From: Acinetobacter apis
GTDB lineage: Bacteria > Pseudomonadota > Gammaproteobacteria > Pseudomonadales > Moraxellaceae
Length of the DNA: 64,000 nucleotides
Reading direction: 5' to 3'
NCBI RefSeq assembly: GCF_900197575.1
Contig: NZ_FZLN01000001.1
Location: 1,240,001 to 1,304,000, forward strand
Shown: piece by piece, positions 50,582-60,097 of the stretch
Numbering within the stretch: the first letter of the stretch is position 1
Layout: each line of letters opens with the position of its first letter
The notes under the pieces: model-generated
What the model was told of the DNA's origin: nothing
The model's database searches: none
Seen by the model: only the letters and a program-made list of their open reading frames with translations
Made by a program: the position numbers and the translations under genes

Positions 50582-50908
50582 TTAAGCCCCCTCTTTTTTC
50601 TTGGCTTTTGGCTTAAACATTTCGAGCATACGTGCTGTCACTGCAAACCCACCAAAAATGTTAATACTAGCCAAAAATACAGCCACTGCACCTAAAATAC
50701 TGACGGTATTAATGCTTTGGAATGCTACATTTGCCTCTACACCAAGCATAGGAAGCCCTGTGGTTTGAATCATTGCCCCTACAATCACAATAGAAGATAG
50801 CGCGTTTGTGACGGCCATTAATGGAGTGTGTAGTGCAGGTGTTACGCCCCATACCACGTAATAACCCACAAAAATTGCCAAGACAAAAATAGTAATGGTT
50901 TCGATCAT
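50582..50908 (-). CDS. pntAB: NAD(P) transhydrogenase subunit alpha part 2
   Basis: A 108-residue membrane piece of the transhydrogenase alpha chain with about three helices (first near 2-21, then near 32-52 and near 64-90), including TPALHTPLMAVTNALSSIVIVGA, quoted here only in part. In E. coli this segment is fused to the C-terminus of PntA; here it is a separate gene, the three-gene form known in Rhodospirillum and Acinetobacter. It lies 10 bases after pntAA. Confidence 0.92.
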   Translation of the reverse strand: MIETITIFVLAIFVGYYVVWGVTPALHTPLMAVTNALSSIVIVGAMIQTTGLPMLGVEANVAFQSINTVSILGAVAVFLASINIFGGFAVTARMLEMFKPKAKKKEGA

Positions 50909-50918
50909 GTCCCTCTCC

Positions 50919-52046
50919 TTAACTGCGCTTTAACAAAACGTGCCCATCATGGCTCACCAAGAGCGCTTTTTGGATTTCATCATCTAATGTAATTTTGAGC
51001 TGTTTATTCTCATCAAATAATGTCGTCACAAAATTTAATACATTTCGCGCATATAAAGCAGATGCTTCTTTGGCAACAGTCGATGGAATATTTGGCACAC
51101 CAAGAATTTTAACGCCATTGTCAGTGATCACTGTTTCATTAACAGCTGAACCTTCAACATTACCGCCTGTTTCAACCGCCATATCTAAAATGACTGAACC
51201 TGCTTTCATTTTAGCAATGGTTGCAGCATGAATTAAACGCGGTGCATTGCGGCCAGGTAAAAGCGCTGTGGTAATGACAATATCAGCATTGCTCACTGCT
51301 TTATCAACAATCATGGTTTGGTCTTTGATGTATTGTTCACCAGGCGTCCAACCATAACCATTTTTCAAGGCATCTGCAGCACGCTGCTCTTCTTCAGGGG
51401 TCATAGGCACATCAAGCCATTTACCACCCAATGACTCCACTTGGTCTTTTGCAGTCGGCCTCAAATCAGTCGCTTCAACCACAGCCCCTAAACGTTTCGC
51501 TGTTGCAATTGCTTGTAAGCCTGCAACACCAACCCCCATAATGACGACTTTCGCAGGTTTTACTGTACCTGCAGCAGTCATTAACATTGGGAACAGCCCT
51601 TGATATTCATTGGCTGCAAGTAGTACAGACTTATAACCTGATAAGTTTGCTTGAGAGGATAAAACATCCATATTTTGCGCACGCGATAACGTACGTGGCA
51701 ATAATTCTAAAGCAAATCCAGAAATGCCCTGTTGAGCAAACTGATCTAACTCAGGATTTCTATAAGGATCGAACATGGCAACAACCACGGTGCCTGACGC
51801 AATCGGTGTAATTTCTTCACCTGTCGGCGCCCTGACTTTCAAAATAATTTGACTGCCTTCATATGCATTGTCGACAAGGGTTGCTCCAGCTTGTTCATAT
51901 GCTGAGTCAATATAGGCTGACTTCACACCAGCACCACGTTGTATAACAATGGTATGACCATTTGTAATCAATTTTTTTACGGTTTCAGGCGTTGCCGCTA
52001 CACGATTTTCACCTGCTACTAATTCGGTTGGTATTCCAATCTGCAT
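50919..52046 (-). CDS. pntAA: NAD(P) transhydrogenase subunit alpha part 1
   Basis: A 375-residue soluble NAD(H)-binding subunit (domain I). It has the alanine-dehydrogenase-like N-terminal lobe (VAATPETVKKLITNGHTIVIQRGAG region, 16-40), the dinucleotide loop IMGVGVAGLQAIATAKRLGA near 170-189, and RVPTAKDQVESLGGK-like residues DLRPTAKDQVESLGGKW after it. The membrane piece is separate. A ribosome site is only weakly matched (GGTGAAG). First gene of the three-gene pnt operon. Confidence 0.94.
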   Translation of the reverse strand: MQIGIPTELVAGENRVAATPETVKKLITNGHTIVIQRGAGVKSAYIDSAYEQAGATLVDNAYEGSQIILKVRAPTGEEITPIASGTVVVAMFDPYRNPELDQFAQQGISGFALELLPRTLSRAQNMDVLSSQANLSGYKSVLLAANEYQGLFPMLMTAAGTVKPAKVVIMGVGVAGLQAIATAKRLGAVVEATDLRPTAKDQVESLGGKWLDVPMTPEEEQRAADALKNGYGWTPGEQYIKDQTMIVDKAVSNADIVITTALLPGRNAPRLIHAATIAKMKAGSVILDMAVETGGNVEGSAVNETVITDNGVKILGVPNIPSTVAKEASALYARNVLNFVTTLFDENKQLKITLDDEIQKALLVSHDGHVLLKRS

Positions 52047-52092
52047 GAGTCTTCACCAAGCTAATATAATTTTTTCGAACATCATGGTGTTG

Positions 52093-52107
52093 CAATAAAT
52101 TGTTGCT
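52093..52107. promoter_or_regulatory. palindromic candidate operator upstream of pntAA
   Basis: Near-perfect palindrome GCAATAAATTGTTGC, one mismatched pair around a central base, in the promoter region of pntAA. A regulator site is possible but not identified. Confidence 0.25.
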
Positions 52108-52737
52108 ACGCTCTGACATTTGACCCTGATTCTATGTAATCTACACAAAAATACCACCCATTATTTATTTAATAAATGGAGAATATTTCTAAGTTGACAT
52201 TTTGAATGTCGCATTTCATCGGTAGAATAAGAGGTTTGTCAAAATACTTGATTTGATCTTGCAGTCGCAATTAGCCTTTTGTCTTAACGCAAAATTGCTT
52301 TCGATATGAATCACTTATGAAATGGTATGAAAATTTTAAGTGTTTTTACAAAACTTAAATAAAATAACACATAAATATCAAACATTTAATTTGAGTAAAA
52401 TAAAGCACAAAAGAACAAAACGATCAGATAACACAAACATACCAACCAATCAGGCACACTAGAGTAATTAAAATAAATCGATGATTTTTACATCACATCA
52501 AAGTAAAAATAAAATTTATGCATTAAAAAAATCATTTTTTTAGACATTGCCACCAATTAAACATCAGTTTGTATTTTTTAAATTGATAATTATTTCAATA
52601 TTTTATGTTTAGCATATGAGTAAATTTGATAGCTTTTAATTTTTAAAGCACAAAAGCATATCTCAAACATTAAATACTTGATTATACTTGACGTTTTGGC
52701 CTGTCTAACACCTCATGAGCAATGGTTCGAAAGCCAC

Positions 52738-52743
52738 TATAAT
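52738..52743 (+). promoter_or_regulatory. -10 box of the MFS gene
   Basis: Consensus TATAAT 22 bases before the ATG at 52765. No good -35 hexamer at 16-18 bases, so an activator may be needed. Confidence 0.35.
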
Positions 52744-52764
52744 TAACAAAGGATACTATGTGTA

Positions 52765-53967
52765 ATGCACTCTGCCCAAGATATCAGCCAAGATAAAACA
52801 TTGCTTTGGTTAATGGCATTGTCTTGTGGTTTAACCGCAGGAGCCAACTACTTTTCTCAGCCTTTAATTTATTCAATTCAACAGGCTTTTCAAGGCACCA
52901 CAGCGCAAGCACAGCTGACCGTGACATTTGCCCAGCTCTCTTATGCTTTAGGATTACTGTTTTTGGTCCCTTTAGGCGATATTGTCAACCGGACTAAATT
53001 TATTCCTTTACTCATGGCACTCGCAGGTGTGGGCTTATTAATTTGTGCGACTGCTGTCAATTTGCCGATGCTTTGGATTGGTACAGCCATTGCAGGATTA
53101 TTTTCAGTGGCAGCACAAGTTTTAATTCCTTTTGCAGCCATGACCGTCAAACCTGAAAAAATGGGCGAAACCGTTGGTTTCTTAATGAGTGGATTATTGG
53201 TTGGAATTTATTTATCAACAAGTTTAGCCGGCATTCTGTCCAATTTGTTTCATTGGCAAGTCATTTATATTGTTAGCGCAATTCTAATTTTTGCCTGTGC
53301 TTATTTTTTGCGTCAAAAACTGCCTCATGCAGAACGTTTAAAAATGAAATATGCCGATGTCTTTATTTCAATGAAGCATTTGGTACTTGAAGAACCACGT
53401 TTAATTTTACGTGCATTGATGGGGGCTTTTGCATTTGCGTCATTAAGTATTTTGTTTTCAACCATTGCGGTTTACCTATCCTCTCCGCCATTTGAACTCG
53501 AAGATACGTTTATTGGTATGGTGAGCTTGGTTGGTATTTTGGGTGCATTGTCGTCTAAATATGTCGGACAATGGGCAGACCGTGGTTATAACATTCAACT
53601 GTCTTTTCTCGGTGGGGTCTTCCTGCTGCTGAGTTGGGTTGCCATGTATTTTTCAAGTCATGGTCTGATTTTTTATATTATTGGTTTTGCTGTGGTGAAC
53701 TTAGGCTTGGCTTTTGTCCATTCATGCAATCAAAATATTATTTATCGGATTCGACCTGATGCCAAATCACGAATTAATGCTATTTATATGACCTTTTATT
53801 TCGGTGGTGCCGCATTCGGCTCTGCTATTGGTATTTTTTCATGGAATTATGGCGGTTGGTCATTTACCTGTCTGATTGGTGTGATTTTAAGTTTAATCGC
53901 AACAGGACTATGTTTTGTCGATTATGCACGCTTTGCACGACATCAAACTGTAAACAACCAGCAGTAA
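52765..53967 (+). CDS. MFS transporter (12-helix, YnfM-like)
   Basis: A 400-residue major facilitator with about 12 membrane helices in two halves of six, split by a basic loop (RQKLPHAERLKMKYADV near 188-204). The N-terminal half shows YALGLLFLVPLGDIVNRTKFIP (near 60-81), which is the MFS loop 2-3 signature with GD and RTK. It resembles the ynfM family of putative arabinose-exporter/drug transporters; substrate is unknown. AAGGA lies 11 bases before the ATG. It could be cotranscribed with the GNAT gene 41 bases downstream. Confidence 0.8.
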   Translation: MHSAQDISQDKTLLWLMALSCGLTAGANYFSQPLIYSIQQAFQGTTAQAQLTVTFAQLSYALGLLFLVPLGDIVNRTKFIPLLMALAGVGLLICATAVNLPMLWIGTAIAGLFSVAAQVLIPFAAMTVKPEKMGETVGFLMSGLLVGIYLSTSLAGILSNLFHWQVIYIVSAILIFACAYFLRQKLPHAERLKMKYADVFISMKHLVLEEPRLILRALMGAFAFASLSILFSTIAVYLSSPPFELEDTFIGMVSLVGILGALSSKYVGQWADRGYNIQLSFLGGVFLLLSWVAMYFSSHGLIFYIIGFAVVNLGLAFVHSCNQNIIYRIRPDAKSRINAIYMTFYFGGAAFGSAIGIFSWNYGGWSFTCLIGVILSLIATGLCFVDYARFARHQTVNNQQ

Positions 53968-54008
53968 ATTAGTACGATTGCGCATATGAATCTTAGGATT
54001 ATCCTAGC

Positions 54009-54566
54009 ATGGATTTTGATAATATAAAATTTGAAACAAAGAGACTGTCTATATCGACAATTCAAAAACAAGACTATGATGATATCTATCGAGATATCAC
54101 CCCAAGTCTTACTCGATATCTGAGTTGGAATCCATCTGAAACCTTTGAAGATTTTGTACAAATTGCCGAAGATTGGCAACAAAATATGCGAACACAAAAA
54201 GAACGTTTGGTACTGACCATTCGTGATAAAACAGATCAAAGATTTTTAGGGTTAACAGGTATACACGAATGTTTAACGGTGTTGCCTGCTTTAGGCATTT
54301 GGATTAGTGAAAGTGAGCATCACCAAGGTTTAGGCCGTGAAGCTGTACATGGGCTTATTGCATGGGCATCTCAGCATCATATTGAACTGAATATTTCAGG
54401 CTTTCTTTACCCTGTTGCCTTAGAGAATCCGCCAAGCCGAAAAATTGCAGAAGCAGCCAATGGTACGTTGATTAGTTATCAACAAGAAAAAAAGTTTATG
54501 ACTTTAACATATTATATACCGCTAAAACGCGATCCAATTGATTCGACCACATCGTATTTCATTTAA
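54009..54566 (+). CDS. GNAT acetyltransferase (RimJ/RimL-like)
   Basis: A 185-residue Gcn5-related N-acetyltransferase. The start FETKRLSISTIQKQDYDD is typical of the RimJ/RimL acetyltransferase group, and the acetyl-CoA site is SEHHQGLGREAVHGLIAWA (near 99-117). The end of the fold (ALENPPSRKIAEAANGTLIS) carries the ENxxSRxIAE pattern. The acceptor is unknown. It follows the MFS gene by 41 bases, so a link with export is possible but not shown. Confidence 0.82.
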   Translation: MDFDNIKFETKRLSISTIQKQDYDDIYRDITPSLTRYLSWNPSETFEDFVQIAEDWQQNMRTQKERLVLTIRDKTDQRFLGLTGIHECLTVLPALGIWISESEHHQGLGREAVHGLIAWASQHHIELNISGFLYPVALENPPSRKIAEAANGTLISYQQEKKFMTLTYYIPLKRDPIDSTTSYFI

Positions 54567-55135
54567 CAGATAGTCCATGTCATGAATGGTCAGTGAGCAC
54601 CTAAACGCCATTCATGATGTGACGAATTTAAAAAGCTTAGCGCGGTATTTGCCATTCATAGTTTTAACGTGAATACAGCGATCTTGATTCTAAAAATTAC
54701 CGTTTATTATTATATAACCACTTTAAAATTTAAGTAGAGTTGCTTTATTGCCTGTATAAGTTGACACAGCTCAAGGATGCTCCGCTGTAAAAGATATTTC
54801 AGCTGATTGTTATTTTCTAAAAACATATTCTAACTAAAAATATGTTATCCATGCCATAAGGTCAAATTTATTTTAAATAGACTGTCAAACTAATCATTAA
54901 ATATAAACTTTTGGTAGTAGATGCAGCGATTACCTTGAACGTGTCCTTAGTTTGTCAAAAATATGCTGTTTGCCCCACGATTTAAAGAATTTTTTTTATC
55001 AAAACACTTATAGAACTTACAAGAAACCATAACAACATAATAGAACGTTCGTACATACTAAGTCAGATAATAACAATGAGAACTTGTTTTTCCTTGCAAT
55101 TTGAAAAAACATAAAAAAAGTTAAAGGACGGCGTA
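54567..55135. other. intergenic region before the BLUF gene
   Basis: About 570 AT-rich bases. A perfect 10-base inverted repeat (54580-54589 with 54608-54617, loop 18 bases) lies 14 bases after the GNAT stop; no T-run follows, so it is only a weak terminator candidate. The rest carries no recognised gene; the end contains the AAAGGA ribosome site of the BLUF gene. Confidence 0.4.
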
Positions 55136-55630
55136 ATGTTAATTCAGCTATGCTATACCAGCACCAAGCGAGAATCCAAAGATCTAATGGCTGATCTAAG
55201 TAGCATCTTAACCGAGGCAATTCGGTCAAACCAAAGCCAAAATATCTGTGGGGTTTTATATTATGCCCGTAACTCGTTTTTTCAATGTTTAGAAGGTGAA
55301 AAAGAAACGGTCGAGAATACATTTGCACATATTAAAAATGATCCAAGACACACAGATATTGAAGTAGTCAGTTTAAAAGAAATTCATGAAATTAGTTTTA
55401 AACATTGGTCAATGAAATATGTACAAAAAAACAAGATGGTCGATCAATTTTTCAAGTCTAAAAATTTAAAATTTTTCCAACCTAAACTACTGAATGAAAA
55501 AGAAATTGCTGAATTTATAACCTGTTTAATTCAAGCAGAGATGGCATCGATTGATCAAAAAAAAAGCAAAAAAGTGCCTCTCAAGCGTAAAATAATTCAT
55601 ACATCTACATCAGAAAACCATCTATCATAA
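55136..55630 (+). CDS. BLUF-domain blue-light sensor (BlsA-like)
   Basis: A 164-residue flavin-binding photoreceptor. The BLUF domain spans about residues 2-95, and its photoactive residues are present: Tyr7, Asn32, Gln50, Trp91 and Met93 (in HWSMKY). The domain is followed by a short basic tail (KKSKKVPLKRK near 143-153) with no output domain, as in BlsA, which acts by binding partner proteins. AAAGGA lies 7 bases before the ATG. In A. baumannii BlsA controls light- and temperature-dependent motility and biofilm; a similar role is inferred. Confidence 0.88.
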   Translation: MLIQLCYTSTKRESKDLMADLSSILTEAIRSNQSQNICGVLYYARNSFFQCLEGEKETVENTFAHIKNDPRHTDIEVVSLKEIHEISFKHWSMKYVQKNKMVDQFFKSKNLKFFQPKLLNEKEIAEFITCLIQAEMASIDQKKSKKVPLKRKIIHTSTSENHLS

Positions 55631-55733
55631 ATTTTTAATTTGTATAATAATATCCACGCATCATTTTATAGCCACAATTACGCTATAGAATATGTACCAA
55701 AAGCTATTTTATTGTTTGGGATTGGAGGGATTA

Positions 55734-55985
55734 ATGCAAAAAGCACTAATTACTTTAAAAGCAAAAGACAATAGCCATACTTTATATTTTGAAAAGGTAG
55801 AAGAGTTTTTATCTGACAAAGATAAACAGCCTGCTTATTCTTTATGGGTTAATCGAGACAGTTCAGAAATTGTAGATCCTGACTTATATTTTTTGTTTAA
55901 CAGCGCACGTCATAAAGACAGCATCACTGTAAACTACATTGAATATAATGTCACTGAAGTTAGCCAGCTGATTAAGCGCTATTAA
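55734..55985 (+). CDS. small protein of unknown function next to BLUF gene
   Basis: An 83-residue soluble protein that I do not recognise. The start at 55734 is decided by a strong GGAGGGA a few bases upstream; an ATG at 55692 lacks one. It looks like a compact alpha/beta protein (KALITLKAKDN, SITVNYIEYNVTEVSQLIKRY) without cysteines. It lies 103 bases after the BLUF gene on the same strand and could be its partner or target, but nothing in the sequence proves it. Confidence 0.6.
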   Translation: MQKALITLKAKDNSHTLYFEKVEEFLSDKDKQPAYSLWVNRDSSEIVDPDLYFLFNSARHKDSITVNYIEYNVTEVSQLIKRY

Positions 55986-56008
55986 TTTAATCCATGATTG
56001 GTTAATTG

Positions 56009-56051
56009 GTTGGTATGCCGTTGATTCATGTTTGAAACGAAGCATACCAAC
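56009..56051. terminator. stem-loop between convergent genes
   Basis: A perfect 10-base stem (56009-56018 with 56042-56051) enclosing a smaller CGTT/AACG stem. A T-rich stretch follows on the plus strand. It may end the plus-strand small gene transcript. Confidence 0.45.
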
Positions 56052-56106
56052 ATCTTGATTTTTATTTTGACTGATATCTATGGGGCTGTATTTTTTTATC
56101 TCTCAT

Positions 56107-57057
56107 CTACAACTTTAACTTAGTATGGACGAGCGACTTGTCTTTATATGCTGTACGAGCATGCTGTGGCATGGCCACTTGAACGGGCTTACGAAACCAT
56201 GAACGTGTTTCATGTATCACAGCTCGGCGCTCTCCTTTGGCTAGAGATTTTTCAATATACCATTGAATCAGCGAAAAGATGCTTGTCACAATAACATACC
56301 ATACGGCAGCCACCATCAATAATGGAATGACTTCTTGGTTGCGGTTATAAATCATTTGCACAGTGTAGAACAGCTCAGGCATTGCCAATACATAAACAAT
56401 TGACGTTCCTTTAGATAAACCCACACATTCATTCATAATGGCAGGAATAATACTGCGAATGGACTGCGGTAAAATAATGCGGCGAGTACGGTGCCACCAA
56501 GAGAGCCCCAAAGCATCTGCTGCTTCAAACTGTCCTTGATTGACAGATAAAATGCCACCACGAATAACTTCTGCAGTATAAGCACTTTGTACCACCACTA
56601 AACCCAATAAAGCAGTTGTGAACTGATCGAGTGCATTAATGGTTTTAAATTGAGCAAAGACCACATGACTAAACGGAATACCAATTGAGATATGCTCATA
56701 CAGGTATGAAAAGTTATATAAAACAATCAATACCAACAATAAAGGCAATGAGCGAAATAGCCAAATATAAGTCCATGCCAAACCACGTATAAACCATGAA
56801 GATGACATGCGCATCATTGCCACCACTGTACCAAACACTAAGCTGCCAATAATTGACCAAAATGTTAGCTTTAATGTGATCAGCAAACCATGCAAAATGG
56901 CAGGGTCAAAAAACCATTGCCGAAACACAGCCCATCCCCAGTTTGGATTAGAAAAAATAGATTCTAAAACCACCACCACAATGCTAAGACATATGGCAAC
57001 GCCCACATAGCGTAAAGGATACCGAGCAGTGACGATTTTATAGGGCGTTTGGCTCAT
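56107..57057 (-). CDS. amino-acid ABC transporter permease
   Basis: A 316-residue permease of the HisM/ArtQ polar amino-acid class, with about five or six helices after a short N-terminal tail. The EAA loop that contacts the ATPase reads EAADALGLSWWHRTRRIILPQ (near 183-203). A basic C-terminal tail of about 45 residues (GERRAVIHETRSWFRKP) is longer than usual. It is the last gene of the operon, overlapping the GNAT gene by 4 bases. No ATP-binding gene follows; the next gene is convergent. Substrate by context: a modified cysteine or cystine. Confidence 0.85.
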   Translation of the reverse strand: MSQTPYKIVTARYPLRYVGVAICLSIVVVVLESIFSNPNWGWAVFRQWFFDPAILHGLLITLKLTFWSIIGSLVFGTVVAMMRMSSSWFIRGLAWTYIWLFRSLPLLLVLIVLYNFSYLYEHISIGIPFSHVVFAQFKTINALDQFTTALLGLVVVQSAYTAEVIRGGILSVNQGQFEAADALGLSWWHRTRRIILPQSIRSIIPAIMNECVGLSKGTSIVYVLAMPELFYTVQMIYNRNQEVIPLLMVAAVWYVIVTSIFSLIQWYIEKSLAKGERRAVIHETRSWFRKPVQVAMPQHARTAYKDKSLVHTKLKL

Positions 57058-57608
57058 GCGACTGCCTCTTGTTGTAAGGTTTTTATAAAGGGAAGACCAC
57101 CATTAAAGGGTGCAGCAATATAATGGTCAAAGTTAAAATCGGCTGTAATTTCAAATTGTGGCTGATACCCTAAACTTAAATATAATTTAACAGCAGGAAT
57201 TTGCCGAAATCCTGTGGTCAGATACACTTTTTTATAGCCTGCTTGATACGCACGCCGTTCTAGCTCCCGAACCACACGTCCTGCAAGACCTTGTTTACGC
57301 AATTGATGATGGGACCAAATTCGTTTGAGCTCTGCAGTTTCATGGTCATAACGTTTATAAGCCCCCATGGCAATAATTTGCCCATGACGCTTTAATACAA
57401 TAAATAGACCATGTGGAGGTAAGTATTTATTCGGGTCGTCATAACGCTCACTTTCATTATGAGAATTTCTTTGATATGCAGCAGCCTGCCCTTGTTTCTC
57501 AAAGAAATCCCCATAAATATCGTTATATTCAGCAAACAAACCATCTAAAAATGGCTGTACTTCATCTTCAGCAACCGACATTGCAATAAATTGATCACTC
57601 ATACCCAT
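57054..57608 (-). CDS. GNAT acetyltransferase in the sulfur-type operon
   Basis: A 184-residue GNAT enzyme. The acetyl-CoA binding motif is HQLRKQGLAGRVVRELE (near 101-117), followed by the strand VYLTTGFRQIPAVKLYLSLGYQP, given here as the region near 123-145. An ATG two codons downstream is an alternative start. By analogy with YxeL and SnaA of Bacillus it could N-acetylate an S-modified cysteine before oxidation. It lies 120 bases after the binding-protein gene and overlaps the permease gene by 4. Confidence 0.8.
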   Translation of the reverse strand: MGMSDQFIAMSVAEDEVQPFLDGLFAEYNDIYGDFFEKQGQAAAYQRNSHNESERYDDPNKYLPPHGLFIVLKRHGQIIAMGAYKRYDHETAELKRIWSHHQLRKQGLAGRVVRELERRAYQAGYKKVYLTTGFRQIPAVKLYLSLGYQPQFEITADFNFDHYIAAPFNGGLPFIKTLQQEAVA

Positions 57609-57728
57609 CTCATTGATTTTTCAGTCAGTCTTTTCAAATTTAATCCCCCACCATCAACATAACATGTAAATTTCAATGCTTTGTTGTAGTGGGAAATTCA
57701 GCTTCAACATGGTGGCGGTTTTACTTAT

Positions 57729-58742
57729 TTAATCACCTAATCCTGGCGGATTAATTTGCGATTGCTCTAGTGCTTCTGCTTGCGTGCCCCAACGATTTAA
57801 TACTTGTTGATATTCACCGGTTTTAATAAAACCATTGATTGCCACTTGAACAGCATCAACCAAACCTGTGCCTTTTTTCAGGGTTACCCCTAAATCTGCA
57901 GGTCGTGTACCGCCACCAAGTGCTGTGCCTACCGAACGGATTTTTGCACCATTCACTGCTTGCCATGCATAAGCCACATTCGGTCCAAAAATTGCGTCTA
58001 CACGACCTGATTGCAATGCCAAGCTTGCAGATGCACTGTCTCCGTAATACAACGCTTCTGCTGGTTTCAAGCCTTTTTTCTTATTGTCTTGAATCCAATC
58101 TAATAAAACCTTTTCTTGATTGGTTCCTGAACCAACCACAATTTTAAGTCCTGCAATATCATCAGGTCCTTTAATCTGCTGAATACTGCTTTTGTCTGCC
58201 ACATAAAAAGCCAAAACATCACGGCGATATGTTGCAAAATCAAATTTTTCTTTACGCTCTTTGGTCACAGTAATATTTGAAATGGCCGCATCATACTTTC
58301 CACTGCTCACTCCTAGTGGCCAGTCTTCCCATGAAGTACGAACCAGTTTCAACTTCAAACCTAAACTGTCTGCAATTAAACGTGCAAAGTCGACCTCTGT
58401 ACCAATGTCTGTTTTGTTATCAGGTGCAAGTACACTCAGTGGCGGCAAACCTGTAATCGCAGCCACAGTAAAGTAACCCTCATTCACAAACTTATAATCA
58501 TGAGGAATTTTTGCAATTGCAGCTGGATTTTTTGCGGTATTGATCGGTACTGTATTGGCTGTGAGTTTGGCAATTTCTTGTTCATGTAACGCACTTTTCT
58601 CAACCGTTGGACTGGCTGTAGATGCCACTTGCGATGCAGTACCGGATGATTTAGAGGCATCAGGTTGACCACAGCCTGCTAAACCTAGCCCCAATGACAC
58701 TGCCAAAAGGCTCAATACAAAATAGCGTGGTTTAACTTGCAT
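57729..58742 (-). CDS. amino-acid-type ABC substrate-binding lipoprotein
   Basis: A 337-residue solute-binding protein of the family 3 (SBP_bac_3) type. A lipobox LAGC with Cys24 ends the signal peptide, followed by a Ser/Ala-rich linker (25-75) and the binding domain from about 85, with [15 protein letters not shown] (near 116-130) and [19 protein letters not shown] (near 153-171), the hallmarks of cystine/glutamine-type binding proteins. It overlaps the monooxygenase gene upstream by 11 bases. It captures the substrate in the periplasm for the permease. Ligand unknown. Confidence 0.87.
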   Translation of the reverse strand: MQVKPRYFVLSLLAVSLGLGLAGCGQPDASKSSGTASQVASTASPTVEKSALHEQEIAKLTANTVPINTAKNPAAIAKIPHDYKFVNEGYFTVAAITGLPPLSVLAPDNKTDIGTEVDFARLIADSLGLKLKLVRTSWEDWPLGVSSGKYDAAISNITVTKERKEKFDFATYRRDVLAFYVADKSSIQQIKGPDDIAGLKIVVGSGTNQEKVLLDWIQDNKKKGLKPAEALYYGDSASASLALQSGRVDAIFGPNVAYAWQAVNGAKIRSVGTALGGGTRPADLGVTLKKGTGLVDAVQVAINGFIKTGEYQQVLNRWGTQAEALEQSQINPPGLGD

Positions 58743-60081
58743 GAAGGTTGTCCTGTTGCTGTGTTTCTATAGGTTGTTCAAATTGGTTGTGCGGATGATT
58801 GAGCCCTAAACTTGAGCGTAACGTGGTACCTGGATATTCAGTACGATACAGTCCGCGCTGTTGCAAAATAGGAATGACCTGTTCAATAAATACGGTCAAT
58901 GTATTGGGTGTTGCACCTGAAATAATAAAACCATCTGTGGCTTGTGCATTGAACCAAAGTTCCAATTGATCAGCCACAGATGTTGCTGTACCAGAAAATA
59001 ACGGTCTTGGCGTGGCTGACTCTAATGCCACTTGGCGTAAGGTCAGTCCTTTCTCTTGGGCATGCTTTTTAATTTCATCTGTGGTGCTTTTAAAACTGTT
59101 CTCTCCTAAAGTGCCTAAATCTGGGAATGCATCATCAAGTGGATATTGTGTAAAGTCATGATGCTCAAAAAAACGACCTAAATAATTTAATGCATCATCA
59201 ATAGTGACCAATGCCGCTGTATCTTGATATTGCTGTTCTACATCTTCATCAGAACTCCCCACCAACACACTAATGCCTTGAAAGATTAATAAGTCATCGA
59301 CATGACGACCATATTGAATGGCCTGATTTTTGACAGACTGATAAAAGGCTTGTGCTTCTTCGATGGTAGATTGATGCGTAAAAATCGCATCAGCATGTTT
59401 TGCAGCCAAATTACGTCCAGCACCTGATGCACCTGCTTGAAAAACAATCGGACGTTCTTGTGGTGTACGACCTACATTTAATGGCCCTGCCACTGCAAAA
59501 TGTTTGCCTTGATGGTTTAAAGTATGTAGTTTTTTCGGGTCAAAAAATTGTCCAGTCTCTTTATTTCGAATAAATGCACCTGTGCCCCAAGAATCCCACA
59601 ATCCTTTAGCAACCTGTAAATATTCATCTGCAATTTCATAACGTTCACTGTGTGCAGGATGCACTTTGCGGCTGTGATTTTTGGCTGTGCCTTCAAGGGG
59701 AGTAGTCACCACATTCCAACCTGCACGACCACCGCTAATATGGTCTAAACTTGCAAATTGGCGTGTCACTGTAAAGGGTTCACTATAAGAAGTAGATACC
59801 GTACCCACCAAACCAATATGCTGAGTGACTGATGCCAAAGCAGATAGCAACGTAATTGGTTCAAAGCGATTTAAAAAATGTGGAATTGATTTTTCATTAA
59901 TATATAAACCATCAGCAACAAACACAAAGTCAAACTTTGCTTGCTCTGCTTGTTGTGCAATATCTTTGGCAAATTCAAAATTAATGCTTGCATCGACCAC
60001 TGCATCAGGGTGACGCCATGCCGACATATTGCCATTGGCACCATGTAAAATCGTACCCAATCGAATGTGTTTTTGACTCAT
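58732..60081 (-). CDS. LLM-class FMN-dependent monooxygenase (NtaA/SnaA/YxeK type)
   Basis: A 449-residue luciferase-like monooxygenase that uses reduced FMN from a partner reductase. It belongs to the NtaA/DszA branch, seen in [19 protein letters not shown] (N-terminus), [10 protein letters not shown], the [26 protein letters not shown] region and [19 protein letters not shown] (near 217-235). This branch includes enzymes cleaving C-S or C-N bonds, notably Bacillus YxeK and YtnJ in S-(2-succino)cysteine salvage. It starts 16 bases after the amidohydrolase gene. Class is sure, substrate inferred. Confidence 0.85.
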   Translation of the reverse strand: MSQKHIRLGTILHGANGNMSAWRHPDAVVDASINFEFAKDIAQQAEQAKFDFVFVADGLYINEKSIPHFLNRFEPITLLSALASVTQHIGLVGTVSTSYSEPFTVTRQFASLDHISGGRAGWNVVTTPLEGTAKNHSRKVHPAHSERYEIADEYLQVAKGLWDSWGTGAFIRNKETGQFFDPKKLHTLNHQGKHFAVAGPLNVGRTPQERPIVFQAGASGAGRNLAAKHADAIFTHQSTIEEAQAFYQSVKNQAIQYGRHVDDLLIFQGISVLVGSSDEDVEQQYQDTAALVTIDDALNYLGRFFEHHDFTQYPLDDAFPDLGTLGENSFKSTTDEIKKHAQEKGLTLRQVALESATPRPLFSGTATSVADQLELWFNAQATDGFIISGATPNTLTVFIEQVIPILQQRGLYRTEYPGTTLRSSLGLNHPHNQFEQPIETQQQDNLHAS

Positions 60082-60097
60082 GTTTAGATATCCTATC

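Larger units (their letters stand above)
52047..52764. other. long AT-rich divergent intergenic region
   Basis: About 718 bases between pntAA (minus) and an MFS gene (plus). It is strongly AT-rich with repeated short A/T-runs and no reading frame with a ribosome site. Recognisable items are an imperfect 15-base palindrome at 52093-52107, 46 bases before pntAA, and a TATAAT at 52738-52743 before the MFS gene. No RNA gene was recognised, though an sRNA cannot be excluded. Confidence 0.45.

Noticed and set aside
55017-55328. 103-residue minus-strand frame over the BLUF gene
   Set aside because: Antisense to the BLUF domain, whose photoactive residues prove coding on the plus strand.
58261-58476. 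71-residue plus-strand frame within the binding-protein gene
   Set aside because: Shadow of the substrate-binding protein coding sequence.
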